64,000 nucleotides of DNA from Bactericera cockerelli (taxonomy: Eukaryota > Arthropoda > Insecta > Hemiptera > Triozidae). Below, one piece after another: positions 9,480-20,181 of this stretch. Each line of letters starts with the position of its first letter. Position 1 is the stretch's first letter. The notes beneath the pieces were generated by a model. That model was not told the DNA's origin. It searched no databases and saw nothing but the letters and a program-made list of their open reading frames with translations. Position numbers and translations under genes: made by a program. Location: NCBI GenBank assembly GCA_024516035.1, contig CM044962.1:1340864-1404863 (forward strand), in the 5' to 3' direction.

Positions 9480-9715
9480 TACCAATTATGGACACAATAC
9501 TTCCTCGTGATTGTTTCATAATTATTGTATACACGTGGGAATTTTTGAGATTTTGTACTAAATCACTTGTATCTCCAAAACCAATTAAACCATTTTCTTC
9601 AAATTTGTTTTAAATAGTAGAATATCATCCACATCGTAGATTCCACAAAAAATTGTGTATCGGCAAGTCGATAGAGAATTTTTTGTACTCCCCTTTGAAC
9701 TTTTTGTACAATCCT
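9480..9715 (+). repeat. Family L, good copy
   Basis: CAATTATGGACACAATACTT through CCTCGTGATTG, then ATCACTTGTATCTCCAAAAC and CACAAAAAATTGTGTATCGG then CAAGTCGATAGAG. Reference copy showing that 1275-1635 was split by SINE A and that the copy at 52565-52780 runs up to the CaMKK acceptor. Confidence 0.65.
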
Positions 9716-9787
9716 TTGGTTTTTTTTTAAATATCAGAGCTATATCATAAATCACTAAACAATGATTGTAAATGGCCTATGTAATGT

Positions 9788-10080
9788 AGTAGTCACTGTG
9801 GCAGAGCGAGTTAGCGCGCTAGGCATTGCACACATGGTGACCTGGGTTCGATTCCCAGCGGGGGAGAATTTTTTCTGCTCTGTACTTGGATGTTCGGGGT
9901 CCACTCATACCTCGTGAGGAAAAATGAGTAGCTGCTTTAATGTGAAGCAGCGACCAGTGGCAGAATCTTAGGCAAAAAGTAATACAAGATATTGTAAATT
10001 AAAGTGGTAAAGTCCTATGATTCTGCGCTACCCACTAAAATTGTGACATTATAACACAAAGAAAAAGCAATATTATATTA
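9788..10080 (+). mobile_element. SINE G, near full length
   Basis: tRNA-like head TGGCAGAGCGAGTTAGCGCG with B box GGTTCGATTCCCAGCG, then TGCTCTGTACTTGGATGTTC, CTCGTGAGGAAAAATGAGTA, CGACCAGTGGCAGAATCTTA and the tail CGCTACCCACTAAAATTGTG. Confidence 0.8.
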
Positions 10081-10839
10081 TTATTATAAATGGCCTATGT
10101 ACAATGCTAAAACGCATATACGTATAAAAATTTCATCAAAAACGGGTCTACCGATCACGAGATATAAGCGTTTAAGGCATATGGTACCCCATTTTTTTCT
10201 TCTTCTGATAACACCATTAAAGACATGATATCTGATAACACCAAGGAATAATTTACACTTTTTTCAACAGTTTAGTTCATTAGAGCGGCGAGAAAACGCT
10301 AAATTCGTTACGTTTCTTTTTTCGGCTCTCCTAGAAAATTGTATTTTTTGACGCGTCTGACCCATTATCTCGAGATCTTGAATCTTGAATGGACATACAG
10401 ATATGTCCATACAGATATGTCCATTCAAGATGCAAAAATATGCGGAAACAGTTTTTTTGAAATTATGTGTTATATACATAGTCCAGGCATGAGTGAACAA
10501 AGTGACGCCAAACTGCCACTAAAACGCAAAGTTTGATAATTTATTGTGGTTCACCTAATTGATATTTTGCAAATCTGTTTCCGCAGATTTGTAGATCTTA
10601 ACTAGGCCTAACTTATTTTAAAAGAATCATCAAAATCGGATTGCGGGTTGCTGAGATAATGTGTCACAAATTCGCCATTTTTTGGGGGGGTACATGTGCC
10701 CTTAAGTAAAAAAAATAGTGGTCAGGCGCATGGTCTCTTTCGTCCGGAACCGCCAGTGCGAAATTGATGTATTTAAAACCTACAAAACGTCTCCTATGTG
10801 TACAAAATTTCATCAAAATCCGTTTATTAGTTTCCGAGA
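10081..10839. other. Repeat-like DNA, no gene
   Basis: Contains a small imperfect palindrome built from GGACATACAGATATGTCCAT at 10385-10430. Phrases such as AAAATTTCATCAAAAACGGG and GAGATTTTCGCGTTGC belong to the family H surroundings. Short ORFs here have no family resemblance. Confidence 0.4.
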
Positions 10840-11035
10840 TTTTCGCGTTGCAAGAAATATTATGAAGACAGACAGACACAAAACCAAAGTTGCTCAGTAG
10901 GTTATGAAACGTCCAGAAATATATTGATATCGGACCAACAAAAAAATATTATTTTTTTACGAAAACGAACACAATATCCGAACTCCGATTTCTAATATCA
11001 GAAACTCATCGGAAGTAATACTTCCCTTTTACTGA
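10840..11035 (-). repeat. Family H, inverted
   Basis: AGACAGACAGACACAAAACC, AAAGTTGCTCAGTAGGTTAT, GAAACGTCCAGAAATAT, then GAACACAATATCCGAACTCC and GATTTCTAATATCAGAAA: the whole H order in inverse orientation. Confidence 0.6.
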
Positions 11036-11185
11036 GAGGCATTGGGGGAAAAAAACCCCTATAAAGGCAATTTCTTTTCTTATACATATACAATACATGT
11101 CAAACAATGGCTTATGTGTCGACCTGGACGAAAAAACTCACAACAAGCATGGAAAATGGCTGTTGTTTTAGAATAATATAGTCGA

Positions 11186-12361
11186 ACCTGGATGTAAGAG
11201 TAGTGGATATAAGAGTACTGGATACAAGAGTATTGGATATAAGAGTACTAGATGTAAGAGTACTGGATATAAGAGTATTGGATATAAGAGTACTGGATGC
11301 AAGAGCACTGGATATAAGAGTACTGGATATAAGAATACTGGATATAAGAGTATTGGATATAAGAGCACTGGATATAAGAGTACTGCATATAAGAGTATTG
11401 GATATAAGAGCACTGGATATAAGAGTACTGGATGCAAGAGTACTGGATATAAGGGTACTGGATATAAGAGTACTGGATATAAGAGTATTGGATATAAGAG
11501 CACTGGATATAAGAGTACTGGATATAAGAGTACTGGATGCAAGAGTACTGGATATAAGAGTACTGGATGCAAGAGTAATGGATATAAGAGTACTGGGTGC
11601 AGGAGTACAGGATATAAGAGTACTGGATGTAAGAGTACTGGATATAAGAGTACTGGGTGCAGGAGTACAGGATATAAGAGTACTAGATGTAAGAGTACTG
11701 GATATAAGAGTACTGGATTCAAGAGTACTGGATGCAAGAGTACTGGATATAAGAGTACTGGATGTAAGAGTACTGGATGTAAGAATACTGGGTGCAGGAG
11801 TACAGGATATAAGTGTACTGGATGTAAGAGTACTGGATTTAAGAGTACTGGATATAAGAGTACTGGATGCAAGAGTACTGGATATAAGAGTACTGGATGC
11901 AAGAGTACTGGATATAAGAGTACTGGATGCAAGAGTACTGGATGCAAGAGTACTGGATGCAAGAGTACTGGATATAAGAGTACTGGATATAAGAGTACTG
12001 GATATAAGAGTACTGGATGTAAGAGTACTGGATATAAGAGTACTGGATGTAAGAGTACTGGATATAAGAGTACTGGATATAAGAGTACTGGATATAAGAG
12101 TACTGGATGTAAGAGTACTGGATATAAGAGTACTGGATGCAAGAGTACTGGATGCAAGAGTACTGGATATAAGAGTACTGGATGTAAGAGTACTGGATAT
12201 AAGAGTACTGGATATAAGAGTACTGGATGCAAGAGTACTGGATGCAAGAGTACTGGATATAAGAGTACTGGATGTAAGAGTACTGGATATAAGAGTACTG
12301 GATATAAGAGTACTGGATATAAGAGTACTGGATGCAAGAGTACTGGATTTAAGAGTACTGA
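11186..12361. repeat. 15-bp minisatellite, about 78 units
   Basis: Tandem array of TAAGAGTACTGGATA with variants at one trinucleotide (TAT, TGC, TGT, TTT). Its left edge reads TCGAACCTGGATGTAAGAG, resembling family K. Because 15 is a multiple of 3 and the unit lacks stops, both strands stay open for nearly 390 codons with pentapeptide repeats (RVLDI on +, LLYPV on -). No start context, splice signals or non-repeat flanking protein support coding. Blocks of units recur in higher order (GGGTGCAGGAGTACAGG appears at 11598, 11655 and 11789). Confidence 0.95.
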
Positions 12362-12439
12362 ACTAATGCTAATGCATCATATCTCTACACCATATCAGTA
12401 TATCAGAGTTATTTTTGCCCCAATGCAAAAAAAAAATCG

Positions 12440-12630
12440 AATATCAATCTCGTAAATTGTAATGACGCCACTGGTCGTCGCCCACTCTACAAATACACCA
12501 AATGGCCTCACGAGGGTTGGCCCCAACATCCAAAATGCAGAACCGAAAAAAATCCGACCCCGCCAGGATTCGAACCCGGATCCCTGGAGTGCAATCTGAA
12601 TATGCTACCGCTAGGCCAAGGTGACTGACA
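12440..12630 (-). mobile_element. SINE G-type copy with a different tRNA head
   Basis: The inverted body has GACGCCACTGGTCGTCGCCC and GGCCTCACGAGGGTTGGCCC as in family G, but the head reads (inverse strand) GCCTAGCGGTAGCATATTCA with GGATTCGAACCCGGATCCC on the + strand, unlike the other G heads. Confidence 0.7.
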
Positions 12631-13130
12631 AAGTTCAATGTTTACACCCAGTAAAGATTCGCTGTACGGAAAGTTTTTCAAGACCTTTGAAATCCAAGCG
12701 GGAGCTTTAAGCTTATAATAAAATTTTCTTTTCGTCGTGTTCTGTCATCAAATCTAATCAGATTGGCGACGTGGTGTCTGCTATATTATGTGCATAGGCC
12801 ACCTCTCTACTTTTTTAGCTTATCAGAGCTTCGTCTTATTTGGTAGTTAATAAATTTTCGTATATACATATAAGAATCACCAAATATTTTGTCCAAACTT
12901 CTCATTTCAAAATCATGCTTTCTATTAGGGCTTAAGACGAACGCTTTGGTTTTTAATGTAGAACGCTTTATGAATTTGTTTTATGTTATAATAATATAAA
13001 GAAAACTGATTGTAGATTGATAGTGATATAGGCCCCTGAAATCAACTTCTTTTTGACCACTAGATAGAGGATTTGAACTAATCGGTTTCATCATTTGACA
13101 TTTCATTCGATCCATCTTGTGTTTACACCA
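12631..13130. other. No gene seen
   Basis: Unique AT-rich sequence without recognised features. Confidence 0.4.
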
Positions 13131-13224
13131 CATTACACAGCTGCCATCAGAAGATAATATAGGTACAGGGTTTCCCCTTTTTTAAAAACAAAATTGTTAG
13201 AATTGATGAGGAGACGTAAGAAGT

Positions 13225-13305
13225 CACGTTTGTGTGTGTGTATGTGGGTGTGGTGTGTGTGTGTAGTGTGTGTGGTGGTGTGGTGGTGTGGTGTGTGTGT
13301 GATGG
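13225..13305. repeat. GT/GGTG-rich microsatellite
   Basis: Dominated by GTGTGTG and GGTGTGGTG on the + strand. The minus-strand THTTHTHHT-type frame is an artefact. Confidence 0.85.
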
Positions 13306-13410
13306 GCTGGCGAAGTGGCGGGTATAAGGAATTTAAAATATTGTAGAATGGTACCATTTTTTAAAGTAATAAAAAAAAACTAGTTAGGTTAAATTTTTGA
13401 CAGATACAAG

Positions 13411-13440
13411 ACTTTCCTTATTATAGGATAAGGAAAGATA
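13411..13440. repeat. Mini-palindrome CTTTCCTTAT..ATAAGGAAAG
   Basis: 10-bp arms around TATAGG. Near-identical palindromes occur at 25730-25757, 33476-33505 and 46108-46136, and variants at 37011 and 50440. They look like a recurring element end. Confidence 0.6.
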
Positions 13441-13544
13441 TAAATTCCAGAGGCACGCTTCCTCTCGGTAGGGAGTTTGAAGTTTTACCTTTGAAATATA
13501 GGGATTTTACTGTTTTGTTTAATTTTTTTTTTTTTTTTTTAAAG

Positions 13545-13812
13545 ATGAGTGTTTCACAGCCTTTTTTGTTTCGTAGCCATGAAACAGGAGCTACTGTAGA
13601 CGCTTGTGGTCTGTGTTGTAGCCTGCCCATCCCGTAGTATGCCTCCCCTCTGATGGGCGAGAAGTGACACAATACTTCCCATTTAGGTGCTGGGTCAACA
13701 CGAACGAACCGGAAGGTATCCCTTACAAACAACTGTAACCAAATTTTTAATACAAATTTTTGTCGGCGCGGGGGTTCGAACCCGGGACCTTCCGCATGGC
13801 AAGCGAGTGCTT
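13545..13812 (-). mobile_element. SINE F, near full length
   Basis: In inverse: head GCACTCGCTTGCCATGCGGA, B box GGTTCGAACCCCCGCGCC, body GGATACCTTCCGGTTCGTTC-type and CATCAGAGGGGAGGCATACT, end AAAAAGGCTGTGAAACACTC then poly(T). Fits a tRNA-derived SINE. Confidence 0.8.
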
Positions 13813-14099
13813 AATTAAAAAAGTAAAAAATTATGTTGAGAAAGGGGATAAAGAAAGAACATCACAGTTGGTTTCTGAAGGAGCACGGTTTCCATCCACC
13901 CCGTATATCAATTTGTATGACAAAAAAAAAAAATGGTATGAAGAGTCTGGTGCTGTGTCTCAATCAATAAATCATAAAGATCCCAGGAAAGATGCCAAAA
14001 GCATTAGGAAGACTTAGGTCTTGTGCTATGGAGAATCAGGGGCAATTCCTTTCATAAACAATCAACATTTCGAAGAAATATATTATTATTATTTAACAC
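13813..14099. other. No gene seen
   Basis: A short open frame continues from the SINE F head into unique sequence with TTTCTGAAGGAGCACGGTTT; no protein family recognised, so not called a gene. Confidence 0.35.
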
Positions 14100-14325
14100 T
14101 TTATTATAATAATAATAATAATTCCGTGTCCGTGAGATAGGGACAGAAACACTTTATTGATATGGACATATTTAAACACAAATAATTACAAATTAATATA
14201 CAATATAAGAGTAGTAAAAAGAGAAAAAAATGAAAAAATAAATACATACATACATAATAATATATATGTCCTAACTAAAAGGCGGGGTTATTGCCTTTGG
14301 CAATCTCTCATCATACTCTTATTGT
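14100..14325 (-). mobile_element. Family J copy
   Basis: Inverted J: AACACTTTATTGATATGGAC on the left, then ATGTCCTAACTAAAAGGCGG, GGTTATTGCCTTTGGCAATC at the right. Confidence 0.6.
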
Positions 14326-14412
14326 AAAAAGAATTCTATGTATTTTCAAATATTATGTTTAATAATAAATAATAATACCTGTTGAACAGGTGTATATTTA
14401 CGGGCCAAGCCC

Positions 14413-16069
14413 TATACAGGGTGTCCCACCAAACTTGGACACCTCAAATTACTCGGCCCCTGAAAGAGTTTTTGAAAAATAAAAAAATCTGAGGTACATG
14501 TGCTAATTATGCGGTTTCAGTTATGAATTTTTTTTTATACAGGGTGGTTCAAAAGTCAGAAATTGAGGTGTCAACTTTCGATTTTTAAATGGATCGACCT
14601 GAATTTTATTTGATAATTTTACTTCTAAATGATTCCTGAGTACTTTTTTAAACAAAAATATTACATACAGGGTGGTTTTTTTTCGACCAATTTTTTTTCT
14701 AAATCTTGAATAACTCAAGTTCGGTTAATTTTTTCGATAACAAGAATAGAATGTGTTTGTGTAATGAATACACGCACTTTCAATCGGCATCAAAAAAATT
14801 TATACAGGGTGGTTCACAAGTGAAATAATGACTTGATTTTTTTTAAAACCGAGTTTTTTTAATTTTTTATTTAGGATTAATAATTCTCGTTTAATTTTAC
14901 ACATTTTTCGTTAGTCATATCGAAAAACAAAACTAAAGTGTTGTACAGGGTGAGACATAATTTTTTTGTAACACCCTGTATATGGGCAGTCAAAGAGACG
15001 CAAAATTAAATATAAAGACTAAATATGCAAGAAAAACTTTGATTTTTAATTAAACTAAAAAGTTATGGTGTTTTAACTAATATTGTCGCATGGACCACCC
15101 TGTAGATATTTTCTTAAACCATCATATGGGTAGTCAAAACTGTCTAAAATTCAACGAGGAGTCCAAATCTGAAAGAAAAAAAATGAATTCAAAAAGCAAT
15201 TTTGTGTCTACACCTACCTACTTTTTATTTCAAGTTTTAAAATCATTCAGTGTGGACACCAAATTGAAAATGGCTTCAAATTCGTGTTTTTTACTTGTTT
15301 TTCCGACATGATTTGAAGTGTTCGTTAAATTTTATACAACTTAGAGCACCTACATGATAGTTTAAGAAAATATCTACAGGGTGGTCCATGCGACAATATT
15401 AGTTAAAACACCATAACTTTTTAGTTTAATTCAAAATCAAAGTTTTTCTTGCTTATTTAGTCTTTATATTTAATTTTGCGTCTCTTTGACTGCCCATATA
15501 CAGGGTGTTACAAAAAAATTATGTCTCACCCTGTACAACACTTTAGTTTTGTGTTTTTCGATATGACTAACGAAAAATGTGTAAAATTAGACGAGAATTA
15601 TTAATCCTAAATAAAAAATTAAAAAAACTCGGTTTTAAAAAAAATCAAGTCATTATTTCACTTGTGAACCACCCTGTATAAATTTTTTTGATGCCGATTG
15701 AAAGTGCGTGTATTCATTACACAAACACATTCTATTCTTGTTATCGAAAAAATTAACCGAACTTGAGTTATTCAAGATTTAGAAAAAAAATTGGTCGAAA
15801 AAAAACCACCCTGTATGTAATATTTTTGTTTAAAAAAGTACTCAGGAATCATTTAGAAGTAAAATTATCAAATAAAATTCAGGTCGATCCATTTAAAAAT
15901 CGAAAGTTGACACCTCAATTCCTGACTTTTGAACCACCCTGTATAAAAAAAATTTCATAACTGAAACCGCATAATTAGCACATGTACCTCAGATTTTTTT
16001 ATTTTTCAAAAAACTCTTTCAGGGGCCGAGTAATTTGAGGTGTCCAAGTTTGGTGGGACACCCTGTATA
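14413..16069. mobile_element. Palindromic element 1: CAGGGTG termini, 1.66 kb
   Basis: Near-perfect palindrome. The left arm (14413-about 15125) and right arm (about 15355-16069) are inverted copies of about 710 bp around a 220-bp loop. Ends are TATACAGGGTGTCCCACC and its inverse, consistent with TA duplication plus CAGGGTG terminus. The left arm contains further CAGGGTG motifs at 14540, 14668, 14805 and 14946, and inverted ones at 14972 and 15096, mirrored on the right. It has no transposase; matched 65-codon frames at 14521-14718 and 15763-15960 are mirror images of the same arm DNA. Probably a non-autonomous long-TIR relative of the element at 26105-28010. Confidence 0.85.
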
Positions 16070-16079
16070 AACATATAAC

Positions 16080-16745
16080 AAGATTACAAATTACAAATTA
16101 AATGTATAAGTATAAAATAAAAGCAAAATAAAATTATTTATCAAAATTCCATTATCTAAATGTATCACAGATCACAGGCAAAAAGAAATTTGTAGTTCAA
16201 AAACGACCAAAAATATAAGAAAATAAATTGCAGCATGCTGCAGTGTCAAAATATGTACATAAAAAAATATAAAATGTAAATACGTAAAATATAAGATTTT
16301 ACATGTCAGATAAATAAAATAAAGCGAAAATAGTATTAAAATTAAAATATACATACAGATACACAAATTAACATTCATATCACAGAGGGTTCAATAAATC
16401 GACATATTTTACTTAGGAACATTTTTAATAAGAACATTCTCGTTGCGCATCATTCTGTTCATAGGTTCAAAATAAGTGTAATTTGTGCAACATTGTTTCA
16501 CAAAGAAAGTGTTGTTCTTCCTTAGACGTCTATGACAGTCCAGAGAAATCAAGCTCAAGAGTTTAGGGCAGTCAACTTCCCCTTCAAACAATTTGTTGAA
16601 GAAGGAAGAATCAGCCTTCAGTCTGCGATCCCTGAGAGAAGGAATGTCAATGTCAATGTCAGGAAAACGTAACGACAATATGATAAGAATTTCCTCTGAA
16701 CTCGCTCAAGGGTGTCTATATGAACTTCATATAGACACCCTTGAG
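16080..16745 (-). pseudogene. LINE RT C-terminal fragment and 3' UTR (degraded)
   Basis: The minus frame at 16409-16678 reads SLRDRRLKADSSFFNKLFEG, then VDCPKLLSL and CHRRLRKNNTFFVKQC, clearly the same C-terminal domain as 7571-8299. Upstream, in another frame, LERVQRKFLSY is recognisable up to about 16705, so at least one frameshift is present (near a GACATT triplet repeat). 16080-16408 is the AT-rich 3' UTR. The 5' end stops at an inverted duplication (16705-16745). Confidence 0.8.
16705..16745. repeat. 20-bp perfect inverted duplication, 1-nt spacer
   Basis: CTCAAGGGTGTCTATATGAA (16705-16724) is followed after one base by its exact reverse complement (16726-16745). It marks the 5' truncation point of the minus-strand LINE fragment. 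Confidence 0.85.
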
Positions 16746-16967
16746 ACACGTTTATTTACACATATTAATAATAATAATGAATCTTTTTGTTTCTGAAATT
16801 TACAGTTAAACTTCTAAATTTGCCTCTGTACTATGTGCATGAACTTTTAGGGATTTTTGAATCCTAGTGAAACAAAGAAATTGAAATTATTCTGTAAAAC
16901 AGCACCGTAGTATGGTAGCGCTAGCCCGCTATGTGTTTCAGAACAGTTTCAATTTCTTTAGTTTTTT

Positions 16968-17172
16968 TTTATGAATGTTTCACAGCCTTTTTTATTCAGG
17001 GCGAGAAGTGACACAATACTTTCTATTTAGGTGCTGGGTCAACTCGAGCTCACCGGAAGGTTTCTCTTACAAATAATTGTAACCAAATTAAGAATGCAAT
17101 TGTTGGCACGGGGGATCGAACCCGGGACCTTCCGCATGGCAACCGAGTGCTTAACCACTGAGCTAAGCGCGC
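16968..17172 (-). mobile_element. SINE F, internally shortened
   Basis: Inverted F: ATGTTTCACAGCCTTTTTTA, CGAGAAGTGACACAATACTT, then GGGGGATCGAACCCGGGACC and AACCACTGAGCTAAGCGCGC at the head. It lacks the CATGAAACAGGAGCTACTG part. Confidence 0.8.
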
Positions 17173-17344
17173 GCTCAGTTTCAAAAAAGTAAAACAAAGA
17201 CTCTCTTAATTCATTACTGTCCCTTATTGCCCCCCAGTCCTCATAACCAAGTTACCCCATTTTAGAACACCCCTGTTTGAAAAAAAACTTGTAGAGTTCT
17301 ACTTATAGTTTAATGCACTTTTCTAATGCAATTGGTGCATCTGA

Positions 17345-17545
17345 GGATCACCTAGGCATAAATCAGTATAAATAGATAAGTAAGAAGTTGTACTAGATGT
17401 ACATGAATATCAGAACATACCTGTACAGCTGTTTCGAGCTTCTTTGCTCTCATCAGCAGGTAATAGTTCTGATTATCCATGTCATCAACTAACCTCTCTA
17501 TTTTTATCAGTATAAACAGGAAAGTGAGAAGTTGTACTAACGTAC
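17345..17545. repeat. Dispersed repeat family O
   Basis: GTTGTACTAGATGTACATGA, ATATCAGAACATA, then TTGCTCTCATCAGCAGGTAA, with the flanking motif CAGTATAAACAGGAAAGTGA. It recurs at 42896-43072 and partly at 57895-57965. Unknown type. Confidence 0.5.
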
Positions 17546-17639
17546 ATGAACAAGCAAAATCAGGCAATTGATAGAATAGTCTTCTCGGCGATATAATGAG
17601 TATGAAGATTGGAAGATTTGCATACTTATGAGCTCATTG

Positions 17640-17693
17640 GTTCTTGCTTGCTCATATATCCAGGTTTCTCTTATATCCAGGTTTGACTGTAGT
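17640..17693. repeat. Family K fragment
   Basis: TATATCCAGGTTTCTCTTAT then ATCCAGGTTTGACTGTAG, the inverse of the motif at the edge of the 15-bp minisatellite. Confidence 0.5.
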
Positions 17694-18046
17694 TCCTAAC
17701 TAGCTTTACCTACCTACGTGTACCCTATTTGGTTTTTCAATTTTTGCTATTTGCTAAAAAAGAATATTATTCTGCTTTTTATTTACACATGAACTCTCCA
17801 GATACTTATTTGCATTTATAACAGTGCAGTTTTTGTGTGAGTGCAAATAACGTATTTTTATGCATTCAATCATTGCGGTGTGTGCAATTACATTCATGAG
17901 GTTACAAATTGCGTTTTATGTTTCTTTGACTGGGAACTCACAAATAACACCTGAGATGAATTTCACCCAGCCTGATTTGGGTCGGCTATTTAAAGAGCAC
18001 AAGCAAATAACCACTTAACCCATAAATAATACTGTGAGGCTAGAAG
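17694..18046. other. No gene seen
   Basis: Unique sequence. No recognisable coding or repeat. Confidence 0.35.
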
Positions 18047-18370
18047 GACTCCTTGGCGTAACGGTTGTAACTACTGCCCGTAGTCCAGAGATACTGAGTT
18101 CGATTCCCGATCGGAGCAGACTTTTTACACAGAAAATTCTGTTTCCTCCACATACCCTTGAGGCTGTCATTTCTGGCTCTACACAGGCTGGGTGAGGTTA
18201 ATGTGGGTAGCATCAGGTACGAATCCCAGCAAATGGAGGGTAAAATCTCCATAAATTGCAATTTCAAATGGAGGGCAATTTCATGTAACAATAAGACCTG
18301 AGGGTTAGGTGGTAGAAAATGCTCTGATGACTAACTTGCCTGGTGATTACCTTCCACTAAAGAGTGTTAG
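18047..18370 (+). mobile_element. SINE D joined to a SINE B 3' end
   Basis: Head TCCTTGGCGTAACGGTTGTA with B-box-like GAGTTCGATTCCCGATC, D body CACAGAAAATTCTGTTTCC and AGGCTGGGTGAGGTTAATGT. From about 18292 it continues as B: GGGTTAGGTGGTAGAAAATG and TGGTGATTACCTTCCACTAA. The fusion could be template switching or insertion of a truncated B. Confidence 0.7.
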
Positions 18371-19960
18371 TATACTATTATTAAGAAACTAGATGGTTTA
18401 CTTACAACATCAGATAGCCGATAGGTAACACTTCTGAGGGTTGATTGATGTAGCATTTCGTAGAGTGGTTTTCCTTACACCTGCAAGATTGACTTACCAA
18501 TCTTATATGAACCATCAATTATGATGATGAGTAGGCTAGACAAATTGGTCAAACAGTACTAGTTTGATAGATATTGCTTCTGTGCGTGTTATATTCAACA
18601 AGAAAATTAAGTGATATGAATAATATTGATTTTATTAATGACGTTTTTAGTCACACATCAAAAGCACATTATTCAGTGTGGATACGTGCCTTAAAACCTA
18701 TAGATATTATAGTAATTATTTACTATGATAATGATTGTAGCAAACGATTTTAAACTAGCATAAATGATCTATTATAAATATATAAAATATTATAAGTATA
18801 CATAATAATATGTAGCTGGTAAGTATAAAAACGTGCTATATATGTACTTTATATACCTATATCTCTATCACCACCATCACCATAAGGTGGCGACATCGTG
18901 AACGATGGTAGCCAGACGGTGAAGGAATGACTCAATAACTGTTAAACAATGTTATTCTGAGTGCATACATACCTCAAAAGAAGGGGCACCTCACTACAAA
19001 CATAAATGGTTATCATTCACAAAAGAAGGATAAAGGCCCCAACATAAACCCTGATGTCAAATATATCTAAAATCTAAGAAATCAATGTTGCTCTGAGCAC
19101 ATGGATACCTCAAAAAGAGGGTCACCTCACTTCAGACATAAATGAAAATGATTGTTTTTACGTCAAATATACATATATGTAAAATAATTAAGTTGTAATT
19201 TGAGGAATTGAAAAATAAAAGAAGGGCCACCCCAATTATTAGCATAGTCATATTTATACTTAGTAAAAGAACGGAAAAGGGCCCCAAACAACAATTGTAT
19301 CTGTTTCACAAATCATTTCTAAACACAATGTCATTAATACATACTTACTTTATAGTCCATTTTTGAAAATTTTGGTACCTACCATACAGTCCATACACAA
19401 GATGGAAAAAAAGATGTGGACTGGCAGATAAAATCGTATATCGATAGGTGTTGCTTCAATCAAACTTCATAGTTTAAAACATATAAAGAACAATCAAGTC
19501 AAAAAATAAGAAGAAGAAAAAACTTTTCAACTATCCACCGTTGAAAAGTTAATCGTTAATCGAACATTTTAATAGTTAATCAGCTGTTGCAGAACTTTAT
19601 GAACACACTGTATAAAGTGTAAGTACACACATGCCTCTTTGTAAATAATTACAAGTACGCTATGCTCATGTACAATGTACATACATGGGTATCCTAATCA
19701 TAATGCGAAACCTTTAATACATCGGTTATTAAGTAAACAGCAGATTTAATGTTAAAAAAATGAGACCATTGGTTGTTACTAATTATGCTTCAATTTACCT
19801 CAGATGTACAATTATGTAAATATATATATTTATATACGTATATGTATGTACCTACTTTAATGAGAACAGATATTGAATGCACTTAAGTGGGCAATATTAT
19901 CCATATGAAGGTAATTGCGCTTGCGTATTAAGTGTTAAAAAAGAATTATAGAGCTCGCTG
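18371..19960. other. Mostly unique, no gene; part of family M
   Basis: 18880-18945 matches family M in inverse (GTGAACGATGGTAGCCAGAC). 18950-19290 has a loose repeat of GAAGGGGCACCTCACT / GAGGGTCACCTCACTTC / AGAAGGGCCACCCCAAT phrases about 130 bp apart, suggesting an old tandem duplication. No coding sequence recognised. Confidence 0.4.
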
Positions 19961-20140
19961 CCGACCTCCGTGGCTCAGTGGTTAAGAGCATTGGTTACTG
20001 ACCCGGTGGTTGCGGGTTCGAATCCCGGTCGGAGCGCTAAACTGTGACCGTGTTTTTCCGTTTCTAGAATGACGAGGGTGTAAAGGAAAAGTGTCCTGAA
20101 GTAATGCAAGAGCGGTTCCGGAGCACAATTACCTTTTTTA
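19961..20140 (+). mobile_element. SINE E, full length
   Basis: Head CCGACCTCCGTGGCTCAGTG with GCGGGTTCGAATCCCGGTCG, body GTGTTTTTCCGTTTCTAGAA, GTGTCCTGAAGTAATGCAAG and AGCGGTTCCGGAGCACAATT. Reference copy for family E. Confidence 0.85.
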
Positions 20141-20181
20141 AAAAGTTTTGCATTGCTTCCAGTGTTGTTAAGCAAATATAA

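Noticed and set aside
11186..12361. CRISPR-like array
   Set aside because: Units are contiguous with no spacers, and the DNA is eukaryotic. The same applies to 35819-36808.
11168..12366. Two overlapping 387-389-codon ORFs on opposite strands
   Set aside because: They are the two strands of a 15-bp tandem repeat without stops. No non-repeat protein, splice signals or start context.
13760..14017. 85-codon ORF following the SINE F head
   Set aside because: The start lies in the SINE; the rest (VSEGARFPSTPYINLYD) has no recognised relative and no splice context.
14521..15960. Two identical 65-residue proteins on opposite strands (14521-14718 and 15763-15960)
   Set aside because: They are mirror images from the palindrome arms, not genes. 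The same holds for the frames at 26211-26489 and 27629-27904.
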